A stretch of DNA of 64,000 bases, taken from positions 62,001 to 126,000 of the forward strand of contig NZ_CAJYOJ010000079.1 in NCBI RefSeq assembly GCF_913776295.1. The letters run 5' to 3'. Positions within the stretch are counted from its first letter, which is position 1; each line of letters opens with the position of its first letter. This DNA comes from an uncultured Pedobacter sp. GTDB taxonomy: Bacteria > Bacteroidota > Bacteroidia > Sphingobacteriales > Sphingobacteriaceae. The translations under genes and the position numbers were made by a program. The notes beneath the pieces were generated by a model that was not told the origin of the DNA, searched no databases, and saw only the letters and a program-made list of their open reading frames with translations. Shown one piece after another: positions 8,740 to 18,127 of the stretch.

Positions 8740-8841
8740 AGATTTGAGATGGGAGATGGGAGATTTGAGATCTGATTACTCGGCATAACGCCTACTCTCA
8801 AATCCAAATTCTCATCTCTCACATCTAGTTTCTCATATCTC
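8740..8841. repeat. Inverted arrays of degenerate 7-bp repeats between murG and murC
   Basis: The left arm (8740-8771) reads as four heptamers on the + strand, AGATTTG AGATGGG AGATGGG AGATTTG, then AGAT. The right arm (8795-8841) contains the same kind of unit on the minus strand (AGATATG, AGATGTG, AGAGATG, GGATTTG). The arms flank a core of about 23 bases (CTGATTACTCGGCATAACG-like). It fills the whole gap and abuts the murG stop. It may form a long imperfect hairpin in the mRNA. Confidence 0.7.
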
Positions 8842-9945
8842 TTATTTAATCAATTTCAATACTTCACCGGCAATAATTTCATCCGCCTTTGGCAATGCCA
8901 TTTTAGCCAGATTCTGGGCCAGTGTTTCGCACTGTTCTTTATTTGTTAAAAGTGCTAATGCTTCTTTTACCAGCATATCTTCTGCAGCGCGATCATTAAT
9001 TAATATGGCAGCTCCGTTTTTAACCAGCGCCATCGCATTTTTTGTTTGATGGTCTTCGGCTACATTTGGCGAAGGCACCAGAATCACCGGTTTTTTAATC
9101 AAACAAAGTTCTGCAATGGTTCCTGCTCCAGCCCGGCTGATAATGATATCGGCGGCGGCATAAGCCAGATCCATTTTATTTAAAAACTCCAGAATCCGAA
9201 CGTTTGGATGATAATCCATGCCCAATCGTTCTATAATCCCTTTGTAGTAATATTTACCGGTTTGCCAGATTACCTGTACATCCTGCGCAATAATTTCAGC
9301 TAAGTGTTTTTCAATTGCCTTATTTAGTGTTCCTGCACCCAAACTTCCACCGGTAACCATAATGGTCTTTTTCAATGGATCCAGCTTTAATAATTCGGCT
9401 CCTGCATGGTGCTTGCCTTTAATATCAACTACTTCCTGACGTACAGGATTTCCTGTTTTTAAAATCCGGTCAGCTGGAAAAAACTGTTCCATACCATCAA
9501 AAGCGACACAGATTTTCGAAGCCTTTTTACCTAACCACTTATTGGTGATCCCTGCGTAAGAATTCTGTTCCTGTATGAGGTAAGGAATTCCTTTTAACGA
9601 GGATGCATACAACAGTGGTCCGGAAGCATAACCACCAACACCAACTACCGCATCAGGTTTAAAATCGCTAATAATCTGTATGGCTTTACGCACACTACCG
9701 ATTACCTTTAGCGGAAGTGCCAGATTTTTAACAATCGAGCCACGTTGCATACCGCTAATATTCAATCCTATAATTTTATATCCGGCAGCAGGAACTTTTT
9801 CCATCTCCATGCGGCCCTGGGCGCCCACAAATAAGATTTCACAGGTTGGAACCATGCGTTTTAGCGCATTGGCTATGGCTACGGCGGGAAAAATGTGCCC
9901 GCCGGTGCCACCACCTGATATGATAATTTTTGGGGAATTATTCAT
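8842..9945 (-). CDS. murG: Lipid II synthase MurG (UDP-GlcNAc transferase)
   Basis: 367 aa GT28 glycosyltransferase that adds GlcNAc to lipid I at the inner membrane face. The N-terminal ISGGGTGGHIFPAVAIANAL loop (about 6-25) binds the lipid diphosphate; VGVGGYASGPLLYA (about 100) is the second Gly-rich loop; the C-terminal half shows GGSLGAGTLN (about 194-203) and SRAGAGTIAELCLIKKP (about 270-286), the UDP-GlcNAc site, then EDHQTKNA. Length is normal. It is separated from ftsW by the inserted GxxExxY element; in most dcw clusters murG follows ftsW directly. Confidence 0.97.
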   Translation of the reverse strand: MNNSPKIIISGGGTGGHIFPAVAIANALKRMVPTCEILFVGAQGRMEMEKVPAAGYKIIGLNISGMQRGSIVKNLALPLKVIGSVRKAIQIISDFKPDAVVGVGGYASGPLLYASSLKGIPYLIQEQNSYAGITNKWLGKKASKICVAFDGMEQFFPADRILKTGNPVRQEVVDIKGKHHAGAELLKLDPLKKTIMVTGGSLGAGTLNKAIEKHLAEIIAQDVQVIWQTGKYYYKGIIERLGMDYHPNVRILEFLNKMDLAYAAADIIISRAGAGTIAELCLIKKPVILVPSPNVAEDHQTKNAMALVKNGAAILINDRAAEDMLVKEALALLTNKEQCETLAQNLAKMALPKADEIIAGEVLKLIK

Positions 9946-9972
9946 TTTAATTGTTTTAATGTTAACTATCTC

Positions 9973-10474
9973 ACTACAAAAGTCACAATAGTGAACAAAA
10001 GTTGTTGTTGTTTAATATTAATATTGCCTATTCAGGTAACAGTCTGAATAAATCGTTTACATATGTTTTTTGCCCTTCACTATATAAATTAACTGTATTG
10101 AAATTATAAATTATTCCCTTAGGAGAACCTAACAGCTTCATATAAGTAATAATTTGAGCCTCATGAATCGGCATTAATTTATCAACAGACTTTAATTCAA
10201 CCGTAAGTACATTTTCAATAAATAAATCACATCTCAAATTTGCATCTATAGCCATTCCTTTATAATTTACTGGTACAATCATCTCAGTCATGAAGGAAAT
10301 CCCTCTTAGTGCTAGTTCATACTTCATGCATTTATGATACGCGCTCTCTAACAATCCAGCTCCGAGAGCCTTATGCACTTCAATGGCAGCCCCATTGACC
10401 TGATAAGTTAAATCAGTGAGATATGCTTTACTAGGTATCATTATAACTATTGTGTTCTTTTGTGTCTTTGTGGT
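9973..10474. mobile_element. Putative GxxExxY element: gene bounded by imperfect terminal inverted repeats
   Basis: Left end 9973-10001 (+ strand ACTACAAAAGTCACAATAG, then TGAACAAAAG). Right end 10447-10474 (minus strand ACCACAAAGACACAAAAG, then AACACAATAG). The two are similar words in opposite orientation, agreeing at most positions with small gaps, and they enclose a single GxxExxY gene. Short CACAAAGA-type repeats near GxxExxY genes are something I recall from many genomes; the claim that this is a unit inserted into the dcw cluster is inference. No target duplication was identified. Confidence 0.5.
10028..10441 (-). CDS. GxxExxY family protein
   Basis: 137 aa. The name-giving motif is GAGLLESAY (about 27-35), preceded by the conserved region around EVHKALGAG. 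Other family features are a DLFIENVLTVELKSVD segment (about 93-108), whose D...E-x-K pattern resembles the PD-(D/E)XK nuclease core, and a C-terminal KGIIYNFN. Function in the family is unknown; a nuclease-like fold is a prediction. It has no relation to cell wall synthesis and interrupts the dcw cluster between ftsW (ends 10484) and murG (starts 9945), in the same orientation so transcription can pass through. Inverted repeats flank it. Confidence 0.85.
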   Translation of the reverse strand: MIPSKAYLTDLTYQVNGAAIEVHKALGAGLLESAYHKCMKYELALRGISFMTEMIVPVNYKGMAIDANLRCDLFIENVLTVELKSVDKLMPIHEAQIITYMKLLGSPKGIIYNFNTVNLYSEGQKTYVNDLFRLLPE

Positions 10475-10483
10475 TGCTTTTAT

Positions 10484-11677
10484 TTATCCAAATGCAGGTA
10501 TTTCTCCAACGATCACTTTATTTTTCACTTTATCTTTATCTTCTTTTGTTGTGACACGGGCATTTTCCTCTACATCACGGCTTACGCTCAGAATAATACC
10601 AAAAGCCACGCTGGTAAAAATCATGGAGGTACCCCCCATACTGACCAGTGGCAACGGAACTCCGGTTACCGGACCTAAACCAACGGCTACGGCCATATTT
10701 GCAAAGGCCTGAATGGTCAGACTGAAACTCAATCCGGCAGCCAGTAGTGCACCGAAAGCCTTGGGTGCCCGGGTTACGATCTTGATACATCGGTATAAAA
10801 GCACCAGGTATAGTATCATGATAACAATTCCTCCCACAGTTCCCCATTCTTCAATAATAATGGCGAAAATAAAATCGGAATACGGGTGTGGCAGGAAGTT
10901 GCGTTGTGTACTATTACCTGGTCCTTTACCAAAAACACCACCAGTAGCCAGGGCAATTTTTGCCTGATCTGCCTGGAAAGTTTTATCTGAATGCTGCATT
11001 TCAGGATGCATAAACGTATTTATACGCGACATGTAGGTTTTTCTCCTTGGTCCTAAAAAGAAAACAAACAACAACAGGACAAAACCTCCTGCACAAACAA
11101 TTGCGATCTGTTTAATGCTGATCCTACCGATAATTAACAGCAATATACTTACCCCAAACAGCATTAATGCTGTAGACAAATTGGCCAGTGCGATTAAAAC
11201 AAATACCACACAAACCGAGCCCATAATGGGTATAAATGACTCTTTAACATTCTTAATATTTTCTTGCTTTTTGGTTAACATCCGGGCTAAAAAGGTAATT
11301 AACGCCAGCTTGGCCAAATCGGAAGTTTGAAAGGTCAGTCCAATCACCGGTATTTTAACCCACCTGGAAGCATCGTTTAAGTTCGTACCAAATATTAAGG
11401 TGTAAAACAACAAAGGAATGGTTACAATCATCAACACTTTCGAGATACCGGCATAATAGCGGTAATCGAGCAGGTGGGCGATATAAATCATACCTATACC
11501 CAGCAGCACAAAAATAAGGTGCTTGGTAAGCAACAATTTTTCCACAGCTTCTCCTTTTTTATAAGCCAAAGTGCCCGTTGCGCTGTATACTGCCATAACA
11601 GATATAAGCGAAAGCAGGATGATGATCAACCAGATCCATCTATCTCCTTTTGTTTTATTAAGTAGTGCCTGCAACAT
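10484..11677 (-). CDS. ftsW: Lipid II glycan polymerase FtsW (SEDS family)
   Basis: 397 aa with about ten membrane helices. Typical SEDS motifs: an early Tyr-rich membrane segment (SVMAVYSATGTLAYKKG, about 26), a large central loop with HPYSDFIFAIIIEEWG (about 268-283), and LPLVSMGGTSMIF near residue 342, the conserved PxxSxGGxS region. FtsW polymerises glycan strands with its PBP partner FtsI during septation. It sits 15 bases after murD; the Lys/Glu-rich C-terminus (TTKEDKDKVKNK) is cytoplasmic. Confidence 0.95.
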   Translation of the reverse strand: MLQALLNKTKGDRWIWLIIILLSLISVMAVYSATGTLAYKKGEAVEKLLLTKHLIFVLLGIGMIYIAHLLDYRYYAGISKVLMIVTIPLLFYTLIFGTNLNDASRWVKIPVIGLTFQTSDLAKLALITFLARMLTKKQENIKNVKESFIPIMGSVCVVFVLIALANLSTALMLFGVSILLLIIGRISIKQIAIVCAGGFVLLLFVFFLGPRRKTYMSRINTFMHPEMQHSDKTFQADQAKIALATGGVFGKGPGNSTQRNFLPHPYSDFIFAIIIEEWGTVGGIVIMILYLVLLYRCIKIVTRAPKAFGALLAAGLSFSLTIQAFANMAVAVGLGPVTGVPLPLVSMGGTSMIFTSVAFGIILSVSRDVEENARVTTKEDKDKVKNKVIVGEIPAFG

Positions 11678-11692
11678 ATATTGAGTCTCTTT

Positions 11693-13081
11693 TTATAATT
11701 CCCTAACTGCCGCCTTAAACTGGTTACCGCGGTCTTCATAATTTTTAAACAAATCAAAACTTGCACATGCAGGTGATAGCAATACGGCATCGCCACGTTT
11801 AGCCAGGTGGAAAGCAATTTGTGTTGCTTCTTCTGCCGAAAAAGTATTTACAATTATTTCTACATCATCCTCAAAAGCATCATGAATGCGTTTATTGTCT
11901 TTTCCCAGACATACAATAGCTTTTACTTTACTTTTAACCAGATCCTTAAGCATGCCATAATCGTTACCTTTATCAACACCACCCATGATCAGCACGACAT
12001 CGCTCGTCATACTTTCTAAAGCATACCAGGTAGAGTTCACATTGGTAGCTTTACTATCGTTAATGAAATCAATCCCCGAAATTTTGGCCACATGCTCTAA
12101 CCTGTGCCCAATATTTTTGAAATTACCCATACTCTCGCGGATGGACTCATTTCTTAATTCTAAAACTTTAGCCACAATACCAGAGGCCATAGAATTGTAA
12201 ATGTTATGCTTGCCCTGTAAGGCTAAATCTAAAATAGACATGGTTAGTTGGTTATTAGGTTCTGTAAGGATATGTAGCATATTTTCCTCTAGATAAGCAC
12301 CTTTTTCCACCGGTTTAACAATCGAAAAAGGGTAAGTTTTAGCAAGAGGTTTGGTTATAGCCATGGCTTTCAGGCTTTCTTCGTCGTCTGCACAGTAGAT
12401 AAAAATATCATCTGCAGTCTGGTTTTGAATGATGCGCATTTTTGATGCTGCGTAATTCTCCAGTTTATAATCGTACCGGTCTAAATGATCGGGTGTAATA
12501 TTCAATAGAACTGCGATATCTGCCTTAAACTGAAACATATCATCAAGCATAAAACTAGAGATTTCCAGCACATAATATTCATAATCTTCTGTGGCTACCT
12601 GGGCAGCAAAACTCTGCCCGATATTACCGGCCAAACCTACATTTAAACCCGCATTTTTTAAGATATGATAGGTTAATAAGCTTGTGGTTGATTTACCATT
12701 GGAACCTGTGATGCAAATGGTTTTAGCATTGGTGTATCGTTTGGCAAATTCAATTTCAGAAATTACCGGAATACCTTGAGCAACCAGTTTTTTAACGATG
12801 GGTGCTGTCGGCGGGATACCGGGACTTTTAATCACCTCAGTTGCATTCAAAATCAATTCTTCGGTATGCTTTTCAGATTCGTAGGATACGCCAAGCTCTT
12901 CTAATGCAGCTTTGTATTGATCACTTATGACATCAAAATCTGAAACAAATACCTCGAAACCTTTGGTTTGCGCCAGCTTTGCTGCACCTACCCCACTTTC
13001 ACCGGCACCGAGAATAACCACACGGCCCTGCCCGGTCATCGCTGACTTCGTATTGCTTGATGTGATGTTATTCGTGTTCAT
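11693..13081 (-). CDS. murD: UDP-N-acetylmuramoyl-L-alanine--D-glutamate ligase MurD
   Basis: 462 aa Mur ligase. The first 15 residues are polar and not conserved, so a later start is possible. VVILGAGESGVGAAKLA (about 21-37) is the N-terminal nucleotide-like fold; TGSNGKSTTSLLTYHI (about 125-140) the ATP loop; NITPDHLDRY (about 198) and NDSKATNVNSTW (about 332) are characteristic of MurD, the latter close to the family signature DSKATN. Adds D-Glu in the cytoplasm. Lies between mraY and ftsW; preceded by a 128-base gap with heptamer repeats. Confidence 0.96.
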   Translation of the reverse strand: MNTNNITSSNTKSAMTGQGRVVILGAGESGVGAAKLAQTKGFEVFVSDFDVISDQYKAALEELGVSYESEKHTEELILNATEVIKSPGIPPTAPIVKKLVAQGIPVISEIEFAKRYTNAKTICITGSNGKSTTSLLTYHILKNAGLNVGLAGNIGQSFAAQVATEDYEYYVLEISSFMLDDMFQFKADIAVLLNITPDHLDRYDYKLENYAASKMRIIQNQTADDIFIYCADDEESLKAMAITKPLAKTYPFSIVKPVEKGAYLEENMLHILTEPNNQLTMSILDLALQGKHNIYNSMASGIVAKVLELRNESIRESMGNFKNIGHRLEHVAKISGIDFINDSKATNVNSTWYALESMTSDVVLIMGGVDKGNDYGMLKDLVKSKVKAIVCLGKDNKRIHDAFEDDVEIIVNTFSAEEATQIAFHLAKRGDAVLLSPACASFDLFKNYEDRGNQFKAAVREL

Positions 13082-13091
13082 TGTTTATATT

Positions 13092-13206
13092 TTAGTATTA
13101 GTAATTAGTATCAGGTATCAAGACACTACTATTACACTTTTATTTATTTTTTTATTTTACCGATCTACTTAAACCTTACACCCTCCACCTTTAAACCTTC
13201 CACCTT
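13092..13206. repeat. Degenerate 7-bp repeat tracts between mraY and murD
   Basis: Two blocks in the 128-base gap. Left (13092-13124): units such as TTAGTAT TAGTAAT TAGTATC AGGTATC. Right (13173-13206): ACCTTAC ACCCTCC ACCTTTAA ACCTTCC ACCTTGA. The right block ends three bases before the mraY stop. The same two kinds of unit occur in the murE-ftsI gap (15929-16012). Confidence 0.65.
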
Positions 13207-13209
13207 GAA

Positions 13210-14457
13210 TTACCTTAATTTCAATGTTACAATGGTCATAATCGCCAGCATAATTCCGATAATCCAGAAGCGGGTTACAATCTTGGCTTCGTGATATCCT
13301 TTTTTCTGGTAGTGGTGATGCAAGGGCGACATCAGGAAAATCCTACGGCCTTCTCCAAATTTCTTCTTGGTGTATTTAAAGTATGAAACCTGCATAATTA
13401 CGGATACCAGTTCTACCAGGAATATCCCGCATAAAATCGGGATCAGGAGTTCCTTGCGGATCATCAGTGCAAATGCGGCAATGATTCCTCCAATGGCCAG
13501 GCTTCCGGTATCGCCCATAAAAATCTGGGCAGGATAAGAATTATACCAAAGGAAGCCAACGCACGCACCAACAAATGCGCCTGCAAAAATCATCAGCTCT
13601 GCCGAGTTCGGGATGTACATGATGTTCAGGTAATCGGCCATGATCGTGTTTCCCGATACATAAGCCAAAATCCCGAGGGTAATCCCAATTACAGCAGAAG
13701 TACCAGTGGCAAGCCCATCAATACCATCGGTAATGTTGGCTCCATTTGAAACCGCCGTAATGATAAACACCGTAAAAATGAGGAATATGATAAACGCATA
13801 TTTCTGATAATCGCCGCCTAAAAACTTTAATACCTTGGCATAATCGAACTCATTATTCTTATAAAAAGGCATATTGGTTTTAGTCGATTTTACATCTTGC
13901 GTATAGTAAAAGGTTTCACCTTTCTGGCGCAGTACCATCGGAACCGTAGAAGTATTTTTAACATTATCCTGAACGGTTTCTCTCACCACAATATTAGGGT
14001 GGAAATACATGGTGGTGCCTACAATTAAACCCAATCCCACCTGACCAACCACTTTAAAACGACCGGCTAAACCTTCCTTATTTTTCTTGAACACCTTGAT
14101 ATAATCATCCAAAAAACCAATTGCACCCATCCAGATCGTGGTGATGACCATCAGAACGACGTAGATATTCGTAATATTCGCGAAAAGTAATGTCGGTATC
14201 AGAATACCCAGCAAAATGATGATACCCCCCATAGTTGGCGTTCCCTGTTTCTGCATCTGACCTTCTAAACCTAAATTCCGAACGGTTTCGCCTACCTGTT
14301 TTTTATGCAAAAAGTCAATTAACCTACGCCCATATACCGTAGTAATGATCAGTGACAAAATGATAGAAATGGAAGCACGGAAAGTAATGTACTGGAACAA
14401 CCTTAACCCAGGTATATCGTAATGCTTATGCAGGTATTCGAATAATAAATATAACAT
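13210..14457 (-). CDS. mraY: Phospho-N-acetylmuramoyl-pentapeptide transferase MraY
   Basis: 415 aa with about ten membrane helices; moves phospho-MurNAc-pentapeptide onto undecaprenyl phosphate, giving lipid I. Seen: [13 protein letters not shown] (about 73), [17 protein letters not shown] (about 118-134, Mg-binding DD), [12 protein letters not shown] (about 244) and [11 protein letters not shown] (about 317), and [11 protein letters not shown] near residue 377, all family motifs. A loop of about 60 residues (150-215) is longer than in E. coli MraY (360 aa), as is usual in Bacteroidota. Its start overlaps the murE stop by one base (TAATG). Confidence 0.97.
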   Translation of the reverse strand: MLYLLFEYLHKHYDIPGLRLFQYITFRASISIILSLIITTVYGRRLIDFLHKKQVGETVRNLGLEGQMQKQGTPTMGGIIILLGILIPTLLFANITNIYVVLMVITTIWMGAIGFLDDYIKVFKKNKEGLAGRFKVVGQVGLGLIVGTTMYFHPNIVVRETVQDNVKNTSTVPMVLRQKGETFYYTQDVKSTKTNMPFYKNNEFDYAKVLKFLGGDYQKYAFIIFLIFTVFIITAVSNGANITDGIDGLATGTSAVIGITLGILAYVSGNTIMADYLNIMYIPNSAELMIFAGAFVGACVGFLWYNSYPAQIFMGDTGSLAIGGIIAAFALMIRKELLIPILCGIFLVELVSVIMQVSYFKYTKKKFGEGRRIFLMSPLHHHYQKKGYHEAKIVTRFWIIGIMLAIMTIVTLKLR

Positions 14458-15914
14458 TAGCTGATTGGTTTTAATTGTTCAAGTAAAATTTCTTTATCAT
14501 CAAAATGGTTCCTTACACCATTAATTTCCTGATATTTCTCATGTCCTTTACCCGCAACAAGAATAATATCTCCTGGCTGCGCTAAATGACAAGCCGTTCT
14601 TATGGCTTCCCTTCTATCTAAAATGGATAATGTTTTACGTTTATTTGATGGCGAAACCCCAGCTTCCATATCATTAATAATGGTTTGGGGATCTTCCGTA
14701 CGCGGATTATCGGAGGTGAGGATCACCTTATCGCTCCAATCGCAGGCCACCTGAGCCATTATTGGCCGTTTGGTTTTATCACGATCTCCACCACACCCAA
14801 TCACCGTAATGACCTGCTCGGTTCCTTTGCGTATATTGCCAATGGTACTCAATACATTTTGAACGGCATCCGGGGTGTGCGCATAGTCTACAATACCGAT
14901 AATTTTATCAGCAGAAGTTATATAATCAAACCGTCCTTCTGCACCTGATAAACGGCTCAACATCGTCAGCACCCTTAATTTATCCTGCTCCAACAAAACC
15001 GCAGTCCCATAAACAGCCAATAGGTTATAGGCATTAAAAGAACCCACCAATTTGAAGTAAACATCCTCGTTATCGATATCCAAATGCAAACCACTAAACT
15101 GGTTTTCAATAATTTTCGCCTTAAAATCTGCCAGTTGCTTTAACGCATAAGTCTTTTTATGTGCTTTGGTATTCTGCAGCATCACCATACCGTTTTTGTC
15201 ATCGATATTTGTCAATGCAAATGCCGTTTTAGGCAGCATATCAAAAAATGCTTTCTTGGCTTTCAGATAAGCATCAAAAGTTTTATGAAAATCTAGATGA
15301 TCATGCGTCAGATTTGAAAATACTCCTCCGGAGAAAGTTAGTCCTTCTATCCGGTGCTGGGCTACGGCATGCGAACTCACTTCCATGAAACAATAATCGC
15401 AGCCTGCGTTTACCATATCCCTTAAAAGTTGATTTAAGGCAATTGGGTTTGGCGTAGTATGCGTAGCTGGAACTACAGTATCATTGATATAATTCTCAAC
15501 GGTTGATAAAAGCCCGGTTTTATAACCCAGATCTTTAAATAATTTAAAAAGAATGGTCGCAATAGTCGTTTTTCCATTCGTTCCGGTAATGCCAATCAGT
15601 TTTAGATCTGCTGATGGATTTCCAAAATAATTACCGGCCATAATCCCTAAGGCAACCGATGTATTTTCAACCTTGATATAAGTAACTGTAAAATCGTGGA
15701 TTTCTGGCAGATTTTCACAGATAATTACACCTGCGCCCTGCTGAACGGTCTGCTCAATAAACTGGTGCCCATCAGCCAGGGTACCTACCACAGCAAAAAA
15801 GATATCGTCTTTACCTACCTTACGCGAATCGAAATTCAGCGCATTGATCTGCCTATCGGTTTTACCAACCAATTCTTTAATCGTTACGCCGTAAAGTAAA
15901 TCTTGTAATTGCAT
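14457..15914 (-). CDS. murE: UDP-MurNAc-tripeptide synthetase MurE (meso-DAP type)
   Basis: 485 aa. Motifs: [18 protein letters not shown] (ATP loop, about 109-126), [14 protein letters not shown] (about 176), and the C-terminal [13 protein letters not shown] (about 403), whose DNPR is the known signature of enzymes adding meso-diaminopimelate rather than lysine. This predicts a meso-DAP peptidoglycan. The final GKGHEKYQ motif is also present. It lies between ftsI and mraY and is coupled to mraY by a one-base overlap. Confidence 0.96.
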   Translation of the reverse strand: MQLQDLLYGVTIKELVGKTDRQINALNFDSRKVGKDDIFFAVVGTLADGHQFIEQTVQQGAGVIICENLPEIHDFTVTYIKVENTSVALGIMAGNYFGNPSADLKLIGITGTNGKTTIATILFKLFKDLGYKTGLLSTVENYINDTVVPATHTTPNPIALNQLLRDMVNAGCDYCFMEVSSHAVAQHRIEGLTFSGGVFSNLTHDHLDFHKTFDAYLKAKKAFFDMLPKTAFALTNIDDKNGMVMLQNTKAHKKTYALKQLADFKAKIIENQFSGLHLDIDNEDVYFKLVGSFNAYNLLAVYGTAVLLEQDKLRVLTMLSRLSGAEGRFDYITSADKIIGIVDYAHTPDAVQNVLSTIGNIRKGTEQVITVIGCGGDRDKTKRPIMAQVACDWSDKVILTSDNPRTEDPQTIINDMEAGVSPSNKRKTLSILDRREAIRTACHLAQPGDIILVAGKGHEKYQEINGVRNHFDDKEILLEQLKPIS

Positions 15915-15928
15915 TTTTTCTATCTTTT

Positions 15929-16012
15929 TAGTATCAAGTATCCAGAACCAAGTATTAGGAACTTAAGTTATACAACCCTACACCTTAAACCTTCCACCTT
16001 AAACCTTCCACC
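15929..16012. repeat. Degenerate 7-bp repeat tracts between murE and ftsI
   Basis: Left block (15929-15960) has AGTATCA AGTATCC AGAACCA AGTATTA. The right block (about 15981-16012) is a near-perfect tandem of a 14-mer, ACCTTAAACCTTCC, two and a half copies, made of the heptamers ACCTTAA and ACCTTCC. The right block runs into the ftsI stop. It has the same architecture as 13092-13206. Confidence 0.7.
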
Positions 16013-18127
16013 TTAATTCAACTCTATCTGCACACCTAATCCTTTGCCCACTTTTGTACCGGCAGCTATAGACTGACTAACCACTTTGCCCGCCCCGAAA
16101 ACCCTTGTTTTTAAACCGGCATTTCCCAAAAGATACAAAGCATCTTTCAGCCCCATCCCTGTTACGTTTGGCATTACACCTTTACGCTCGTTGTTTTCCT
16201 GGAAAATTGTCCCTGCGCTGGTATCGATAATATTGTAATACTCTGATTTTGAAGCAAAAAGCGGTTTAAAACCGAAAGCCTTATACACTTTTTGAGTCGC
16301 TTTACTCTGCCCGGCCTTTGTGGGCGGTGTTCCGGTATTTCCCACCAGGCGTGTAGGTACATCATTGTACATCTGCATATCACTGGCATAAATACGATCA
16401 GCAATTTCCCTAAATACCGGACCCGAAACCGTAGCACCATAATAAGCACCCTTTGGATCATTGATCACGACGATCAATGAATACTTCGGCTTATCAGCCG
16501 GAAAATACCCTACAAAAGAAGCCTGATATTGCTTATTAGCTTTATATCCCTTATTCGCATCAGCCACCTGCGCAGTACCCGTTTTACCGGCAATCGGATA
16601 CAATGGATTATAAACCACCTGTTTTCCGCTACCTTCTGTTACCACCCCTTCAAGCATTTTTTTAATTTTGCTCAAGGTAACGTCCGAACAGATTTTATCA
16701 TTAATTACCCTTGCTTTGAACTGCTCGATCGGATTGCCCAACCTTCTGATTTCTTTTACAAAAATCGGTTGCACCATCTTGCCATTATTGGCCACCGCAT
16801 TATAGAGGGTCAACATTTTTAATGGGGTTAACTGCATTTCATAACCATAAGCCATCTGGGGAAGGGTCATGTTTTTGTTCCAGCTTTTGTTTGTTTTAGG
16901 ATTTTTAACCACAGGCCTGGCTTCACCAGGAATCTGCAGATCCATTTTTTGATTTAGGTGCCAATCATACAAATGATCGGTAAATTTTATCGGATCGCTA
17001 CCATAATGCATGTTGATCAGCTTTGCAATTGCAGCATTGGACGATGTTTCAAATGCTTTTTTTGCGGTAACTGTTTCAATTTTAGGGTGCGAATCTGTAA
17101 TCAGTTTTCCCGGAATCTGGTAATAACCGGTTCCGATCATCGTATTGGTATCAATTAGTTTATCTTCTAAAAGCGCCATGTAAGAAGCAAGCTTAAAAGT
17201 AGATCCCGGATCTTGATTACCGGCAATGGCATAATTAAACTTCTCTTTATATACTCCTTCTTCTACTTTAGAGAAATTGGCCACCGCCCTGATTTCGCCA
17301 GTTGCCACCTCCATTAAAATCACTGTACCGTGATCGGCCTGCGACTTAATCAGCTGCTTTTCTAATGCACTCTGAGCAAGGTCCTGCATATTCACGTCAA
17401 TAGTCGAGATAATATCAGCTCCGTCCTTTGGCGCAACCTCCGCTTCTTCATTTACCGGAATATAAACCCCTCCTGCAATGCGCTGCATCAATCTTTTTCC
17501 GGTCTCGCCATTGATATATTCTTTATACGCACCTTCTAAACCTACCCCGTTTGCCACATTTTCGTTTTTATAACCGATGGTACGGGCAGCTAGCGCCTGA
17601 AAAGGAAGAATCCGTTTATTCTGCTGCACGGCAATTAAGCCACCACTATATTTACCAATATTATAAAGCGGAAAAGTTCTGATGGTTTTGAGATCAGCAT
17701 AACCTACCTTACGGTGAATCAATAAGTAACGTGCGCTATCCTGCCTGCCTTTACGCAGGTAACGGGCATATTCCTTAGCTGTTTTATCCTGAAAAATCTG
17801 CGATAGTTTATATCCCAGCGAATCTACTTTTTCATTAAATACCTTATCATCAGCAATGCCGCCGGCAAACATATCCATACGCAGCTCGTATTCTGGTATC
17901 GAGGTAGCCAGCAAACTGCCATCGTTAGAATAAATATTCCCACGTGTGGCTTCTACATTTACATAGCGTGTAGAAAGACTATCGGCCATAGCCTTCCATT
18001 TTTTTCCCTGTACAAACTGCACCTGACCGAGGCGTAAAAACACCGCGAAAGCAAAAAGCACAATTAAGCCAAATGCCAGATATACACGAAGCAAGATGTT
18101 TGCTCTAATATTCATCGCTTTTAACAA
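16013..18127 (-). CDS. ftsI: Septal transpeptidase FtsI (PBP3-like) with PASTA domain
   Basis: 704 aa class B penicillin-binding protein. One N-terminal membrane helix (about 14-34), then a PBP dimerisation domain with EATRGNIYSNDG (about 58-69). Transpeptidase domain: nucleophile DPGSTFKLAS (SxxK, Ser about 309), SSNAAIAK (SxN, about 362) and AGKTGTAQVAD (KTG, about 513). The last 65 residues form one PASTA domain (MPNVTGMGLKDALYLLGNAG), common in Bacteroidota FtsI but absent in E. coli. Cross-links septal peptidoglycan as partner of FtsW. Its start overlaps the FtsL-like gene by 23 bases; an internal ATG at 18115 (MNIRAN) would cut this to 11. Confidence 0.95.
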   Translation of the reverse strand: MLKAMNIRANILLRVYLAFGLIVLFAFAVFLRLGQVQFVQGKKWKAMADSLSTRYVNVEATRGNIYSNDGSLLATSIPEYELRMDMFAGGIADDKVFNEKVDSLGYKLSQIFQDKTAKEYARYLRKGRQDSARYLLIHRKVGYADLKTIRTFPLYNIGKYSGGLIAVQQNKRILPFQALAARTIGYKNENVANGVGLEGAYKEYINGETGKRLMQRIAGGVYIPVNEEAEVAPKDGADIISTIDVNMQDLAQSALEKQLIKSQADHGTVILMEVATGEIRAVANFSKVEEGVYKEKFNYAIAGNQDPGSTFKLASYMALLEDKLIDTNTMIGTGYYQIPGKLITDSHPKIETVTAKKAFETSSNAAIAKLINMHYGSDPIKFTDHLYDWHLNQKMDLQIPGEARPVVKNPKTNKSWNKNMTLPQMAYGYEMQLTPLKMLTLYNAVANNGKMVQPIFVKEIRRLGNPIEQFKARVINDKICSDVTLSKIKKMLEGVVTEGSGKQVVYNPLYPIAGKTGTAQVADANKGYKANKQYQASFVGYFPADKPKYSLIVVINDPKGAYYGATVSGPVFREIADRIYASDMQMYNDVPTRLVGNTGTPPTKAGQSKATQKVYKAFGFKPLFASKSEYYNIIDTSAGTIFQENNERKGVMPNVTGMGLKDALYLLGNAGLKTRVFGAGKVVSQSIAAGTKVGKGLGVQIELN

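Noticed and set aside
10575-10847. 90-aa frame on the minus strand inside ftsW
   Set aside because: Shadow of ftsW in another frame; no family features.
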